Below are positions 6,507 through 15,103 of a stretch of 37,253 nucleotides of DNA, in pieces. The notes under the pieces are model-generated. The model was not told the DNA's origin and made no database searches. It was given only the letters and a program-made list of their open reading frames with translations. The position numbers were made by a program, and so were the translations under genes. Location of the stretch: positions 1 through 37,253 of the forward strand of contig CAZYYO010000017.1 of NCBI GenBank assembly GCA_964650965.1, given 5' to 3'. The DNA is from CAZYYO01 sp964650965 (GTDB taxonomy: Bacteria; Bacillota; Clostridia; Lachnospirales; Lachnospiraceae). Every line of letters begins with the position of its first letter. Position 1 is the stretch's first letter.

Positions 6507-8355
6507 AGCATACACCTCCGCCAAAGGATTTGGCACCACAAGCACTGCATTTCATTCTGCAGTTTGGCGTAACCGTCTCGGATACTGCCTGGCGATATTC
6601 CCGTTTCATAAATTCCTTGGTTACTCCTACATCAATGAAATCCCATGGCAAATGTTCCTCTAAGGAGCGTTTTCTGTATGCATAAAAATCAAGAGAAACC
6701 TGCTCCTCTTCCATAGCCCGCTGCCACTTGTCTGCTGAGAAATATTCACTCCAGGCGTCAAAAATTCCACCTTGTTTATATACATTCATAATTACGCGGC
6801 TGATTTTTCGGTCACCTCTGGCCAATAAGCCTTCAATAACGGTAACATCTGCTTCATGCCAGTTATAACGAAGGCTTTTCTTGTTCAGCTGCTCCTTCAT
6901 GGTTTCATTTACAATTTTTGCCCGCCGTAAATACTCATCCTTGGGATACATAGGTGCCCACTGGAAGGGAGTAAATGGCTTAGGAACGAAAAAGGAGGTA
7001 CTCATGGTAATCTGGCACTTGCCATTTCGCTGCTCCTTGGGAATCTCATAATATCGAATGGCAATATCATTTGCCAGCTGTGGAATTGCCTTCATATCTT
7101 CCTCTGTTTCCGTAGGAAGTCCCAGCATAAAATACAGCTTTACCTTCTGCCAGCCTCCTTCAAAGGCCAGACCGGCTCCATTTAAAATATCATCCTTGGT
7201 TAATCCCTTATTAATCACATTTCTTAATCGTTGAGAGCCTGCCTCCGGTGCGAAGGTCAAGCTACTTTTTCGAATATCCTGCACCTTACTCATAACATCT
7301 AAGGAGAAGGCATCGATACGAAGAGATGGCAGGGAAATATTTACCCCATCCTTACAGCACTCTTCAATAAGGAAATTCACCAGCTCTGGAAGCTTGGAGT
7401 AATCACTAGAGCTTAAGGAGCTTAGGGATATTTCTTCATGTCCGGTGGACTTTAGCATCTCTATGGCATATTCCTTCAGCTGTTCTAAGGATTTTTCCCG
7501 GTTGGGGCGATACACCATTCCCGCCTGGCAGAATCGACAGCCACGAATACAACCTCTTTGGATTTCAAGCACTACACGATCCTGGGTAGCTCGAACAAAG
7601 GGAACAATGGGCTTTCTTGGATATGCCCCTTCATCCATCTGGGTTAATACCTGTCGCTTTATGATGGATGGAACGTCATCATAGACAGGTTTCATTTCAT
7701 CTATGGTTCCATCCTCTAGATAAGTAACTTCATACAGGCTTGGTACATATAAGCCTGGAATCTTAGAAGCCTCTCTAAGAAAATCACCACGACTTAAGGT
7801 ATGATCCAGCTTTTTTTTATATAAATCAAATAAGGCATCGTAGCTGGTTTCCCCTTCGCCAATATAGACAATATCGAAAAAATCTGCAATAGGCTCCGGA
7901 TTATAGGTACAAGGACCACCACAAATAAGGATCGGATCATTTTCTCTCCGGTCCTTTTGTAATAATGGAATCTGTGCTAAGTCAATAATCTGTAAAATGT
8001 TGGTATAACACATTTCATATTGCAGGGTAATTCCAATGAAATCAAATTCTTTTAAGGGATCCTGTGATTCCAGGGCAAATAATGGAATCTGCTCCTCCTT
8101 CATAATGGCATGTAAATCTGGCCAGGGAGAATACACACGTTCACAATATACATCTTCTCTACGGTTAAACATTTCATAGAGAATCTGAATCCCCAAATGT
8201 GACATTCCGATTTCATATACATCCGGAAAGCACATGGCAAAACGAATATCCACAGTGGAAGGGTCCTTTCTTACACTGTTTAGCTCATTTCCGATATAAC
8301 GAGCCGGACTATCGATTTTCATTAATATTTCATCACTTAATGCTAGTTTATTCAT
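6496..8355 (-). CDS. TIGR03960-type B12-binding-domain/radical SAM protein
   Basis: 619 aa. The N-terminal third has the Rossmann-like B12-binding-type region with FPDVYEIGMSHLG (about 44-56) and ICGGPCTYNPEPIADFFD. The radical SAM core follows, with the cluster motif CIRGCRFC near 267-274 for a 4Fe-4S cluster and S-adenosylmethionine. The C-terminus has a cysteine-rich tail (NCRMKCSACGAKSFGGG) that may bind metal or a second cluster. The gene overlaps the DUF2344 gene by 11 nt, indicating translational coupling. Substrate unknown. It starts 39 nt after hisIE ends, so transcripts may read in from the his operon. Confidence 0.9.
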   Translation of the reverse strand: MNKLALSDEILMKIDSPARYIGNELNSVRKDPSTVDIRFAMCFPDVYEIGMSHLGIQILYEMFNRREDVYCERVYSPWPDLHAIMKEEQIPLFALESQDPLKEFDFIGITLQYEMCYTNILQIIDLAQIPLLQKDRRENDPILICGGPCTYNPEPIADFFDIVYIGEGETSYDALFDLYKKKLDHTLSRGDFLREASKIPGLYVPSLYEVTYLEDGTIDEMKPVYDDVPSIIKRQVLTQMDEGAYPRKPIVPFVRATQDRVVLEIQRGCIRGCRFCQAGMVYRPNREKSLEQLKEYAIEMLKSTGHEEISLSSLSSSDYSKLPELVNFLIEECCKDGVNISLPSLRIDAFSLDVMSKVQDIRKSSLTFAPEAGSQRLRNVINKGLTKDDILNGAGLAFEGGWQKVKLYFMLGLPTETEEDMKAIPQLANDIAIRYYEIPKEQRNGKCQITMSTSFFVPKPFTPFQWAPMYPKDEYLRRAKIVNETMKEQLNKKSLRYNWHEADVTVIEGLLARGDRKISRVIMNVYKQGGIFDAWSEYFSADKWQRAMEEEQVSLDFYAYRKRSLEEHLPWDFIDVGVTKEFMKREYRQAVSETVTPNCRMKCSACGAKSFGGGVCYEN

Positions 8356-8394
8356 ACAACTCCTTTGGATTGACGGATATGGTACGTGCTTAAA

Positions 8395-9678
8395 TTAACG
8401 CTGAGATAATTCTCTGGTAACATCCTCCCAGGTAACATCCCGCTCAGCCATAAGAACCATAACATGGTATAAGAAATCAGAAATTTCATATTTGATTTCT
8501 TCTTTGTTGGGATTTTTTGCAGCAATTACAATTTCCGTTGCTTCCTCTCCCACCTTCTTTAAGATTTTATCAATTCCTTTATCAAATAAGTAATTGGTAT
8601 AGGAGCCCTCTTTAGGATGGGCTTTCCGATCTAAGATAACATCATAAACATCTTCAAATACCTTTAATGGATTCTTTTCCATGTATTCTTTTTTAACAAT
8701 ATCATTGAAAAAACAAGTAGCATTTCCTGTATGACAGGCAATTCCACCTACCTGGGATACCTTGGCAAGAATGGTGTCATAATCGCAGTCCGCAGTCAGA
8801 CTTTTTACATACTGAATATGACCACTGGTCAGCCCTTTCGTCCATTGCTCCTGACGGCTTCTGCTGTAATAGGTCATCTTCCCTACGCGAATTGTGGTAT
8901 TAAATGCTTCCTCGTTCATATAGGCCAACATCAGAACTTCACTGGTTTGATAATCCTGAACAATAACAGGAACAAGACCATCAGAATTTACTTTCATTTC
9001 ACTCCATGCTAATTGTGGTTCAAAATTGTCCATTTTAATACCTGCATCTGATAAATCGCACTTTAACTGCATAATATCAATATCATTACTATTAATAAAT
9101 GCTCCAGAGATTCCACGAATCTGCTCACTCTTTAATAACTTAGCAATTTCTGCAAAATCAAATTCTTGTAATTCTACAATATAAGGAAGCTTTGTAATAT
9201 TTTCCAAACCATCTAAAAGAACCTTATTCATAATAAGAAGTTCGTGTACATTATCCTGCAGTAAATCCTTGTTTTTAAATAAAAAATCCAATGTTTGAAT
9301 AGAAACAAGGATTTTCTCCTGTCCAAAACGCTTGCTGGCTTCGATCATTAATTCTGCGGTTTCCGCTTTTGATCCATTTAATGCTACTTCCACACAGCCT
9401 GCATATAACAGCTTCTTCACATCCTCTAGACGTTTAATGTTACCACCACCACAGGTTTTAATTTCTATATTTCGATTAATTTCCCGGATAGCCAGAATGT
9501 TCTTCTCATGTTCATCATCGTCGGAAGAAAGATCATAACAGATAATTTTATCAATACCACTGTCATTATATAATTCTGCTAATTCCAATACATCTGTTTT
9601 TGAATCCAGACTATTTGGGCCTTTTACAGCCATTCCATCTTTTAAATAAATTGTTGCAACAATATTCTTGTGTTCCAT
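8395..9678 (-). CDS. hisIE: HisIE bifunctional enzyme with an N-terminal HisF-like domain
   Basis: 427 aa. Residues 221-325 are HisI (phosphoribosyl-AMP cyclohydrolase) with zinc and metal ligands in DCDYD (297-301) and ACHTGNATCF (314-323). Residues 340-427 are HisE (phosphoribosyl-ATP pyrophosphatase) with KKVGEEATEIVIAAKN. Together they do steps two and three of histidine synthesis. Residues 5-215 align with HisF throughout: KDGMAVKG, CGGGNIKRLEDVKKLLYAG (76-94) and the C-terminal FINSNDIDIMQLK (194-206). By my hand alignment to Thermotoga HisF, catalytic Asp11 falls on Tyr11 and Asp130 on Gln128. The barrel therefore looks non-catalytic, perhaps structural or a docking site. It is the last his gene, 12 nt after hisB. 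Confidence 0.93.
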   Translation of the reverse strand: MEHKNIVATIYLKDGMAVKGPNSLDSKTDVLELAELYNDSGIDKIICYDLSSDDDEHEKNILAIREINRNIEIKTCGGGNIKRLEDVKKLLYAGCVEVALNGSKAETAELMIEASKRFGQEKILVSIQTLDFLFKNKDLLQDNVHELLIMNKVLLDGLENITKLPYIVELQEFDFAEIAKLLKSEQIRGISGAFINSNDIDIMQLKCDLSDAGIKMDNFEPQLAWSEMKVNSDGLVPVIVQDYQTSEVLMLAYMNEEAFNTTIRVGKMTYYSRSRQEQWTKGLTSGHIQYVKSLTADCDYDTILAKVSQVGGIACHTGNATCFFNDIVKKEYMEKNPLKVFEDVYDVILDRKAHPKEGSYTNYLFDKGIDKILKKVGEEATEIVIAAKNPNKEEIKYEISDFLYHVMVLMAERDVTWEDVTRELSQR

Positions 9679-9690
9679 TACTTGCCCCTT

Positions 9691-10284
9691 CTATAAACTG
9701 CCTTTTGTTGATAAAATATCAATAATTCTTGGATCAATTACGGTTGCTTCGTCTAAAGCCTTTGCAAAAGCCTTAAACATAGCTTCTATCATGTGATGGC
9801 TGTTGCCACCATTTAATACCTTGATATGAAGATTCATACCAGCGCTATAGGAAATAGCATAGAAGAATTCTTTTACCATTTCTGTATCCATATATCCCAC
9901 CTGTTGTGTGGGAAAGGTGCCGTCAAAATTAAGGTAAGGACGTCCTGACAAATCCACAGCACACAGCACTAAGGTCTCATCCATGGGAAGAATACAGCTG
10001 CCAAACCGGCGTATCCCCTTCTTTTCACCCACTGCCTGTTTTATCACCTGGCCTAATACAATACCGGTGTCTTCAATGGTGTGATGACAGTCAACAATTA
10101 AATCACCCTTCGCCTTAACCTCCAAGTCAAAGAGACCATGGCGGGCAAAGCCGTCTAACATGTGATCAAAAAAGCCGATTCCAGTATCAATCTCTGCTTT
10201 TCCACTGCCATCTAGCAGCAGCTTCACAGATATCTGGGTTTCTTTTGTTGTTCTTTCCACAGAGCCTGTTCTATCTAATGACAT
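9691..10284 (-). CDS. hisB: Imidazoleglycerol-phosphate dehydratase
   Basis: 197 aa, the standard monofunctional HisB. It has the two His-rich metal motifs of the family, DCHHTIEDTGIVLGQ (about 68-83) and NGGNSHHMIEA (about 159-169), plus DTGIGFFDHMLDGFARHG near 37-54. It dehydrates imidazole-glycerol phosphate to imidazole-acetol phosphate with Mn2+. It lies between hisD and hisIE on one transcript. Nothing unusual. Confidence 0.97.
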   Translation of the reverse strand: MSLDRTGSVERTTKETQISVKLLLDGSGKAEIDTGIGFFDHMLDGFARHGLFDLEVKAKGDLIVDCHHTIEDTGIVLGQVIKQAVGEKKGIRRFGSCILPMDETLVLCAVDLSGRPYLNFDGTFPTQQVGYMDTEMVKEFFYAISYSAGMNLHIKVLNGGNSHHMIEAMFKAFAKALDEATVIDPRIIDILSTKGSL

Positions 10285-10310
10285 AGCACTTCCTCATCTT
10301 TCTATACCAA

Positions 10311-11603
10311 TTAATCCTCAAATCTTACTTTAATAGAATTTGCGTGTGCCGTCAACTGTTCGCATTCCGCAAATTGTGCAATATCCTGATATACATGTTC
10401 CAAAGCAGACTTAGAATATGAAATAATACTGGATTTCTTAATAAAATCATCTACCGATAATGCGGAGAAGAATTTAGCAGTTCCGTTGGTGGGAAGTACG
10501 TGATTGGGACCTGCAAAATAATCTCCTAAAGGCTCACTGCTGTATTCTCCTAAGAAAATAGCACCTGCATTTCGAATTTTCGTCATAATTTCAAATGGAT
10601 TTTGGGTGACAATTTCCATATGTTCTGATGCAATGTCATTGGCACTTGCAATCGCTTCTTCCATAGAATCAGCCACCAGAATATATCCATAGTTGTCCAA
10701 GGATTTCTGAATAATTTCCTTTCTGGATAATTTAGCGGTAAAGGCATCTACTTCAAGGCTAACCTCTTTCGCTAGCTTTTCACTGGTTGTAATTAAGATA
10801 GCAGATGCCATTTCATCATGCTCCGCTTGGGATAATAAATCAGCTGCTACAAATCTTGGATTAGCACTTTCGTCAGCTAATACCAGGATTTCGCTGGGAC
10901 CTGCAATGGAATCAATACTTACATAGCCAAATACCGCACGTTTTGCCAATGCAACAAATATATTTCCAGGACCTACGATTTTATCTACCTTAGGAATACT
11001 TTCTGTTCCAAAGGCAAGGGCAGCAATGGCCTGTGCTCCGCCCACCTTGTAAATCACATCTACTCCGGCTTCCTTAGCTGCAACTAAGGTAGAAGCACAG
11101 ATTTTGCCTTCTTTGTTAGGTGGGGTTGTCATATAGATATGATCTACCCCTGCCACCTTGGCCGGAACAACATTCATTAATACAGAAGAAGGATATACGG
11201 CTTTCCCGCCGGGAACATACACGCCTACCTTTTCTAAGGCGGTAACCTTCTGTCCAAGAATAATTCCATCGGAGCTACTGTCAAACCAGCTGTTTTGCTT
11301 CTGCTTCTCGTGGAAGGAGCGAATATTCACCAGTGATTTACGAATCACTGCAAGCAGCTCTGGCTGAACCTCCTGATAGGCTTGTTGAATTTCTTCCTCA
11401 GTAACAATCAAATTACCGGAATTAATTTCAGCGTGATCAAATTCTTTGGTATAGGCAAATACTGCCTCATCTTTTTTGGTGCGAACCTGATAGATAATAT
11501 CTGCTACGGTATCTTCGAATTTCGTATAATTATTCGGACTTCTTTTTAACAAAGAATCTAAAATATCATTTTTGGTGTCATCATTTAATTGTAAAATTCT
11601 CAT
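10311..11603 (-). CDS. hisD: Histidinol dehydrogenase
   Basis: 430 aa, full length. The Zn-dependent, NAD-linked enzyme makes the last two oxidations from histidinol to histidine. Recognisable blocks are VPGGKAVYPSSVLMNVVPA (about 131-149), VGGAQAIAALAFGTESIPKVDKI, GPSEILVLAD and AIFLGEYSSEPLGDY with FAGPNHVLPTNGTA near 350-380. The gene is 34 nt after hisG and 26 nt before hisB. Nothing is missing. Confidence 0.97.
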   Translation of the reverse strand: MRILQLNDDTKNDILDSLLKRSPNNYTKFEDTVADIIYQVRTKKDEAVFAYTKEFDHAEINSGNLIVTEEEIQQAYQEVQPELLAVIRKSLVNIRSFHEKQKQNSWFDSSSDGIILGQKVTALEKVGVYVPGGKAVYPSSVLMNVVPAKVAGVDHIYMTTPPNKEGKICASTLVAAKEAGVDVIYKVGGAQAIAALAFGTESIPKVDKIVGPGNIFVALAKRAVFGYVSIDSIAGPSEILVLADESANPRFVAADLLSQAEHDEMASAILITTSEKLAKEVSLEVDAFTAKLSRKEIIQKSLDNYGYILVADSMEEAIASANDIASEHMEIVTQNPFEIMTKIRNAGAIFLGEYSSEPLGDYFAGPNHVLPTNGTAKFFSALSVDDFIKKSSIISYSKSALEHVYQDIAQFAECEQLTAHANSIKVRFED

Positions 11604-11637
11604 GTATGTAAACTCCTTTTTCTGTATTATAACAGCT

Positions 11638-12285
11638 TTATTGCAGTGCCTGCTTTAAATCGGTAATCAGCTTGGTGATTCGTTCATTTTCCATCTTCAT
11701 ACTAACCTGGTTCACCACCATCCTAGCAGATAGTGGACACACCTCTTCTAATACCTCTAATCCATTCTCTCGAAGGGTACTTCCTGTTTCCACAATATCT
11801 ACAATTACCTCAGATAAGCCTACAATAGGTGCCAATTCAATGGAACCATTCAGCTTAATAATTTCCACTGTTTGATGTTTCTTATTATAGAAATAATCCT
11901 TGGCTATTTTAGGATATTTGGTTGCCACACGAATCAACTCGTGATGCTGAAGTAGTTCCCGGGATTCCTTGGGTCCACACACGCACATTCTGCATTTTCC
12001 GAAGCCTAAGTCTAATACTTCGTATATCTTTCTGCCTTCCTCTAATATGGTATCTTCCCCTACAATTCCAATATCTGCGGCACCATATTCCACATAGGTA
12101 GGAACATCCGGTCCCTTTGCCAAAAAGAATCGAAGCTTCAGCTCTTCATTGACAAAAATCAGCTTTCTGGTGGTGGGGTCCTTCATTTCCTCGCAGGTAA
12201 TTCCAATTTGTTCAAAGGTGGCAAGCGTCTGTTTTGCCAGCCGCCCCTTTCCTAATGCAAATGTTAAATATCTCTTATCGTCCAT
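11638..12285 (-). CDS. hisG: ATP phosphoribosyltransferase catalytic subunit, short form
   Basis: 215 aa, the short HisG that lacks the C-terminal regulatory domain and works as a hetero-octamer with HisZ. Visible blocks are ALGKGRLAKQTL, the AADIGIVGEDTI loop (about 68-80) and the PRPP-binding VDIVETGSTLRENGL (about 161-175). It catalyses the committed first step. Its ATG overlaps the hisZ stop by one base (TAATG), which fits coupled translation of the two subunits. Confidence 0.96.
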   Translation of the reverse strand: MDDKRYLTFALGKGRLAKQTLATFEQIGITCEEMKDPTTRKLIFVNEELKLRFFLAKGPDVPTYVEYGAADIGIVGEDTILEEGRKIYEVLDLGFGKCRMCVCGPKESRELLQHHELIRVATKYPKIAKDYFYNKKHQTVEIIKLNGSIELAPIVGLSEVIVDIVETGSTLRENGLEVLEEVCPLSARMVVNQVSMKMENERITKLITDLKQALQ

Positions 12286-13469
12286 TATTCTTCTCCATTT
12301 AATATTGTTACTTTTCCCGGATAGCTTTGGGCAAAGTTGTTCATCGCTTGTTCTGATTCCATGTGAATTAATTCTACCATATGCTTGCTTTGTCTTAATT
12401 CATTAGCCATAAGAATTGCATTGGTATGATTCTTATAATCATATAATATGATTTCCTTTTCATTGGCTATTGGAATCTCAATCTTTTGTCTGGATAAAGC
12501 CAGCATTAGCTGATCCACAGTAACAGCAAACCCAATGGCTGGTGCATCCTTACCAAAATAGGATAACAGCATATCATAACGTCCACCCTTCACCACCGGT
12601 TCCCCGCTGCCAAAGGTATATCCGGAGAAAATAATTCCAGTATAATATTGATAGTTACTGATAATTCCCAGCTCAAAGGAAATATATTTATCCACACCAT
12701 ACACCTGCAGCAGCTCATTTAACTGATTTAAATATAACAAAGCATTGTGAATCACAGGATACTCTATGGTTGTCTGCAGCATTTCACTCCAATCATCCGG
12801 AGAGGTATACATTTTACCAAGAAGGGAAAACATTCTTGATATTTCAGGGGATAATCCCTTCTCCTGGATAAATTCATCTACTCCAAAGAAATTCTTATTG
12901 GAAATCAGATTGCGAACCTGCTCTTCTTCCTCTGCCTGAAGACCTGCAATCTCCATTAAGCCGCGAAAGATATCTACATGACCAATGCTAATCTGAAATT
13001 CCTTTAATCCACTGGCTAACAGCATATGAACCATCATAGCTATTACTTCACTGTCTGCTTCTACCGAGTTCTCACCAATCAGCTCTGCTCCAAGCTGTGT
13101 GCTTTCCTTAAGACGTCCCTGAAGACTACTGTTATTAATAAACACATTGCCTTCATAGCATAGACGTACCGGATTCTTGGCATCAGCAAAATATTTGGCA
13201 TAGGCTCTGGCAATACTTGGGGTAAAATCAGGGCGAAGCACCAGGGTGTCTCCTTCCCGGTCAAAAAATTTATATAATTCTCTGGATTTGGTGGTCCCAA
13301 CCTCTTTTCCAAAAATATCAAAATATTCAAAGGTAGGTGTTTGAATAAACCCATAGCCATAGGTCTTAATTACATCAACCATTCTCTTTTGAACCACATT
13401 TTTCCGTTCGCATTCATCATTATAAAGGTCTCGTACACCCTCAGGGGTATGTAATAATTTATTCTGCAT
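12285..13469 (-). CDS. hisZ: ATP phosphoribosyltransferase regulatory subunit HisZ
   Basis: 394 aa. It resembles class II histidyl-tRNA synthetase but is shorter. It starts with LHTPEGVRDLYNDE, continues with TPTFEYFDIFGK and LVLRPDFTPSIARAYAKY, and has the ELGIISNYQYYTGIIFSGY and VKGGRYDMLLSYFG blocks near 265-310. The anticodon-binding part is reduced. As the first gene of the cluster next to short hisG, HisZ rather than HisS is the safe call. It carries histidine feedback inhibition and completes the HisG active complex. GGAGGAAAT precedes the ATG. Confidence 0.95.
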   Translation of the reverse strand: MQNKLLHTPEGVRDLYNDECERKNVVQKRMVDVIKTYGYGFIQTPTFEYFDIFGKEVGTTKSRELYKFFDREGDTLVLRPDFTPSIARAYAKYFADAKNPVRLCYEGNVFINNSSLQGRLKESTQLGAELIGENSVEADSEVIAMMVHMLLASGLKEFQISIGHVDIFRGLMEIAGLQAEEEEQVRNLISNKNFFGVDEFIQEKGLSPEISRMFSLLGKMYTSPDDWSEMLQTTIEYPVIHNALLYLNQLNELLQVYGVDKYISFELGIISNYQYYTGIIFSGYTFGSGEPVVKGGRYDMLLSYFGKDAPAIGFAVTVDQLMLALSRQKIEIPIANEKEIILYDYKNHTNAILMANELRQSKHMVELIHMESEQAMNNFAQSYPGKVTILNGEE

Positions 13470-13535
13470 ATTTCCTCCATGTATCGCTTTGTTCGCTTTA
13501 GTGCGTTAACGTGATAATATAGCAAATCGTTATTT

Positions 13536-13564
13536 ATTATATGGAATTTCCCTTTATCTGTCAA
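13536..13564 (-). promoter_or_regulatory. Perfect-consensus sigma-A promoter of the his operon
   Basis: On the minus strand TTGACA (13559-13564), a 17-nt spacer and TATAAT (13536-13541) match the vegetative consensus at all twelve positions. Transcription would start near 13529, giving a leader of about 60 nt before hisZ. The leader holds an 8-bp palindrome CGTTAACG (13504-13511) that could be an operator, and two AAAGCGA copies. It is too short for a T-box and shows no run of histidine codons. Confidence 0.8.
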
Positions 13565-13577
13565 GGGGCTAATTGTA

Positions 13578-14114
13578 TTACATGTCTCGTCTACTCAAGT
13601 CCAGTTGCAAGGAATCTAAGAAAGGAACCAGCAGCTGATTTTTTCTTCGGAAGAAATATTCAGGTGATAATTCCTCATAACGAAAGCTCTTTCGTCCCCC
13701 CTGCTGTGCCCGGTTCCAGAAGGTAAGCATCTCCTGGTATGGCAGGTAGTAGAATTCCTCTCGATGGGAAAAGTAAATAATAATAAAGGCAATACCCTGC
13801 TGCTTTTCAAACTGTTCCATAAACAGAATCTGGTGCTCATGAATATTTTGCAGCGGAAAGGTATCGGTATTACACTCCTTGGCATCAAAGCACACAGGAA
13901 TTCCCTGTACTACTCCGATATAATCCACGGTACTTTTCTTATCGAAATAGGCTAAGGTAATGTGTCTGCTGTTTTTATCAATATTAATTGGAGTAATGGG
14001 GGTTGGGATTTTTTGTATCAAAGCCAACTGGTTTTCAAGATACACCTCATTGGTTCGATTAATAAAATCCTCTAAGGTTGAACCCCTTAATCCTCTGGAA
14101 TTCCATGTTGCCAT
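13578..14114 (-). CDS. recU: RecU-family Holliday junction resolvase
   Basis: 178 aa, close to the usual RecU length. RecU cuts four-way junctions in recombination and chromosome segregation. The family blocks are clear: NSRGLRGSTLEDFINRTNE (5-23), KIPTPITPI (35-43), the nuclease core DYIGVVQGIPVCFDAKE (64-80) and DTFPLQNIHEHQ (84-95). Candidate catalytic residues are Asp64, Asp77, Lys79 and Glu80. The position that is Glu in Bacillus FEAKE is Asp77 here, a conservative change. It follows the RluA-type gene by 18 nt and is the last gene before the his promoter. Confidence 0.9.
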   Translation of the reverse strand: MATWNSRGLRGSTLEDFINRTNEVYLENQLALIQKIPTPITPINIDKNSRHITLAYFDKKSTVDYIGVVQGIPVCFDAKECNTDTFPLQNIHEHQILFMEQFEKQQGIAFIIIYFSHREEFYYLPYQEMLTFWNRAQQGGRKSFRYEELSPEYFFRRKNQLLVPFLDSLQLDLSRRDM

Positions 14115-14132
14115 TATGTGTTCTCTCTTCTT

Positions 14133-15101
14133 TTATTCTTTATGAATATCTTCCTTAACGATTATATCAAATATTTCCGGGTCTGGTGCAACAAATCTTC
14201 TGCCATCTGGAAATTCCATAGAATAGGAATGAAGCAGCTGATTTTTCACCTGATATTTTCTTCGATAGGGTTCATTGATGGAAGCACTGCCATATTTATA
14301 ATCTCCAATAATAGGATGACCAATGCTGCTTAAATGAGCTCTGATTTGATGGCTTTTTCCGGTAATTAAATGTACCTGAAGATAGGTAAGATTCCTTCCC
14401 TGAATCAAGGGCTCATACTCCGTTTCAATATAAGAGCCGCCGGAAATAGGATGGTCATATATCATTACCTTATTTTGCTTTTCATCCTTGGTAAGATATC
14501 CCTGGATTCGCTGCTTCTTCTTAATATTGCCCTGAACAATACAATGATACATTTTACATAAGGTTCTATCCTGTAACAGCTTAGACAGCAGCTGTTGCCC
14601 TGGCAGGGTTTTTCCTGCCAGTAGTAAACCTGAGGTATTCCGGTCTAGTCGATTGGCCACAGAAGGCTTAAATCCATTGGATGTATTGGCATTCCAGGTG
14701 CCCTGTTCAATCAGATAGGATAAAATCATTTCATTCATAGAGATATCTGTAGGCTGAGCCTTTTGAGATAATACACCAGAGGGTTTATTTACCACCAGAA
14801 TATCAGCATCTTCATAAATTACCTGAAGCTGTTCATGTCCTACCTTAGACAGTTCATCCTCCTGTTGAACTAGAACTTCAAGTCCTCGCATTTTTTCAAA
14901 GGTTTCCTCTGAGAAATAAACACAAATAACATCCGAAGTCTGCAACAGCTCATGGCCATCTGCTTTCTTTTGATTTAACACAATATTCTTTTTTCGAAGC
15001 ATCTTATATAAGAAGCTTCCACCAGCATTGGCAAAATATTTCTTCAGGAATTTATCCAGACGCTGCCCCTGCTCCTGATTGGAAATTATGATTTCTTTCA
15101 T
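14133..15101 (-). CDS. RluA-family pseudouridine synthase
   Basis: 322 aa. An N-terminal S4 RNA-binding domain (about 10-75, GQRLDKFLKKYF) precedes the RluA catalytic domain. The signature ANRLDRNTSGLLLAGK surrounds the catalytic Asp near residue 152; GKSHQIRAHLSSIGHPIIGDYKYG follows near 255. The layout fits the RluC/RluD group that modifies 23S rRNA, but the target uridine cannot be read from sequence. The gene starts 2 nt after the YgiQ-type gene ends, so they are co-transcribed. Confidence 0.93.
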   Translation of the reverse strand: MKEIIISNQEQGQRLDKFLKKYFANAGGSFLYKMLRKKNIVLNQKKADGHELLQTSDVICVYFSEETFEKMRGLEVLVQQEDELSKVGHEQLQVIYEDADILVVNKPSGVLSQKAQPTDISMNEMILSYLIEQGTWNANTSNGFKPSVANRLDRNTSGLLLAGKTLPGQQLLSKLLQDRTLCKMYHCIVQGNIKKKQRIQGYLTKDEKQNKVMIYDHPISGGSYIETEYEPLIQGRNLTYLQVHLITGKSHQIRAHLSSIGHPIIGDYKYGSASINEPYRRKYQVKNQLLHSYSMEFPDGRRFVAPDPEIFDIIVKEDIHKE

Positions 15102-15103
15102 AT

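Noticed and set aside
13079..13360. 93-aa minus-strand frame inside hisZ
   Set aside because: Alternative-frame shadow within a well-matched HisZ coding sequence.
13470..13535. Possible T-box or histidine attenuator before hisZ
   Set aside because: The leader is only about 60 nt, with no T-box specifier arm, no antiterminator sequence and no His codon run.
13370..13564. Minus-strand frame overlapping the his promoter and the start of hisZ
   Set aside because: It includes the -35 and -10 boxes and runs out of frame into hisZ. No ribosome-binding site; not a His-rich leader peptide.
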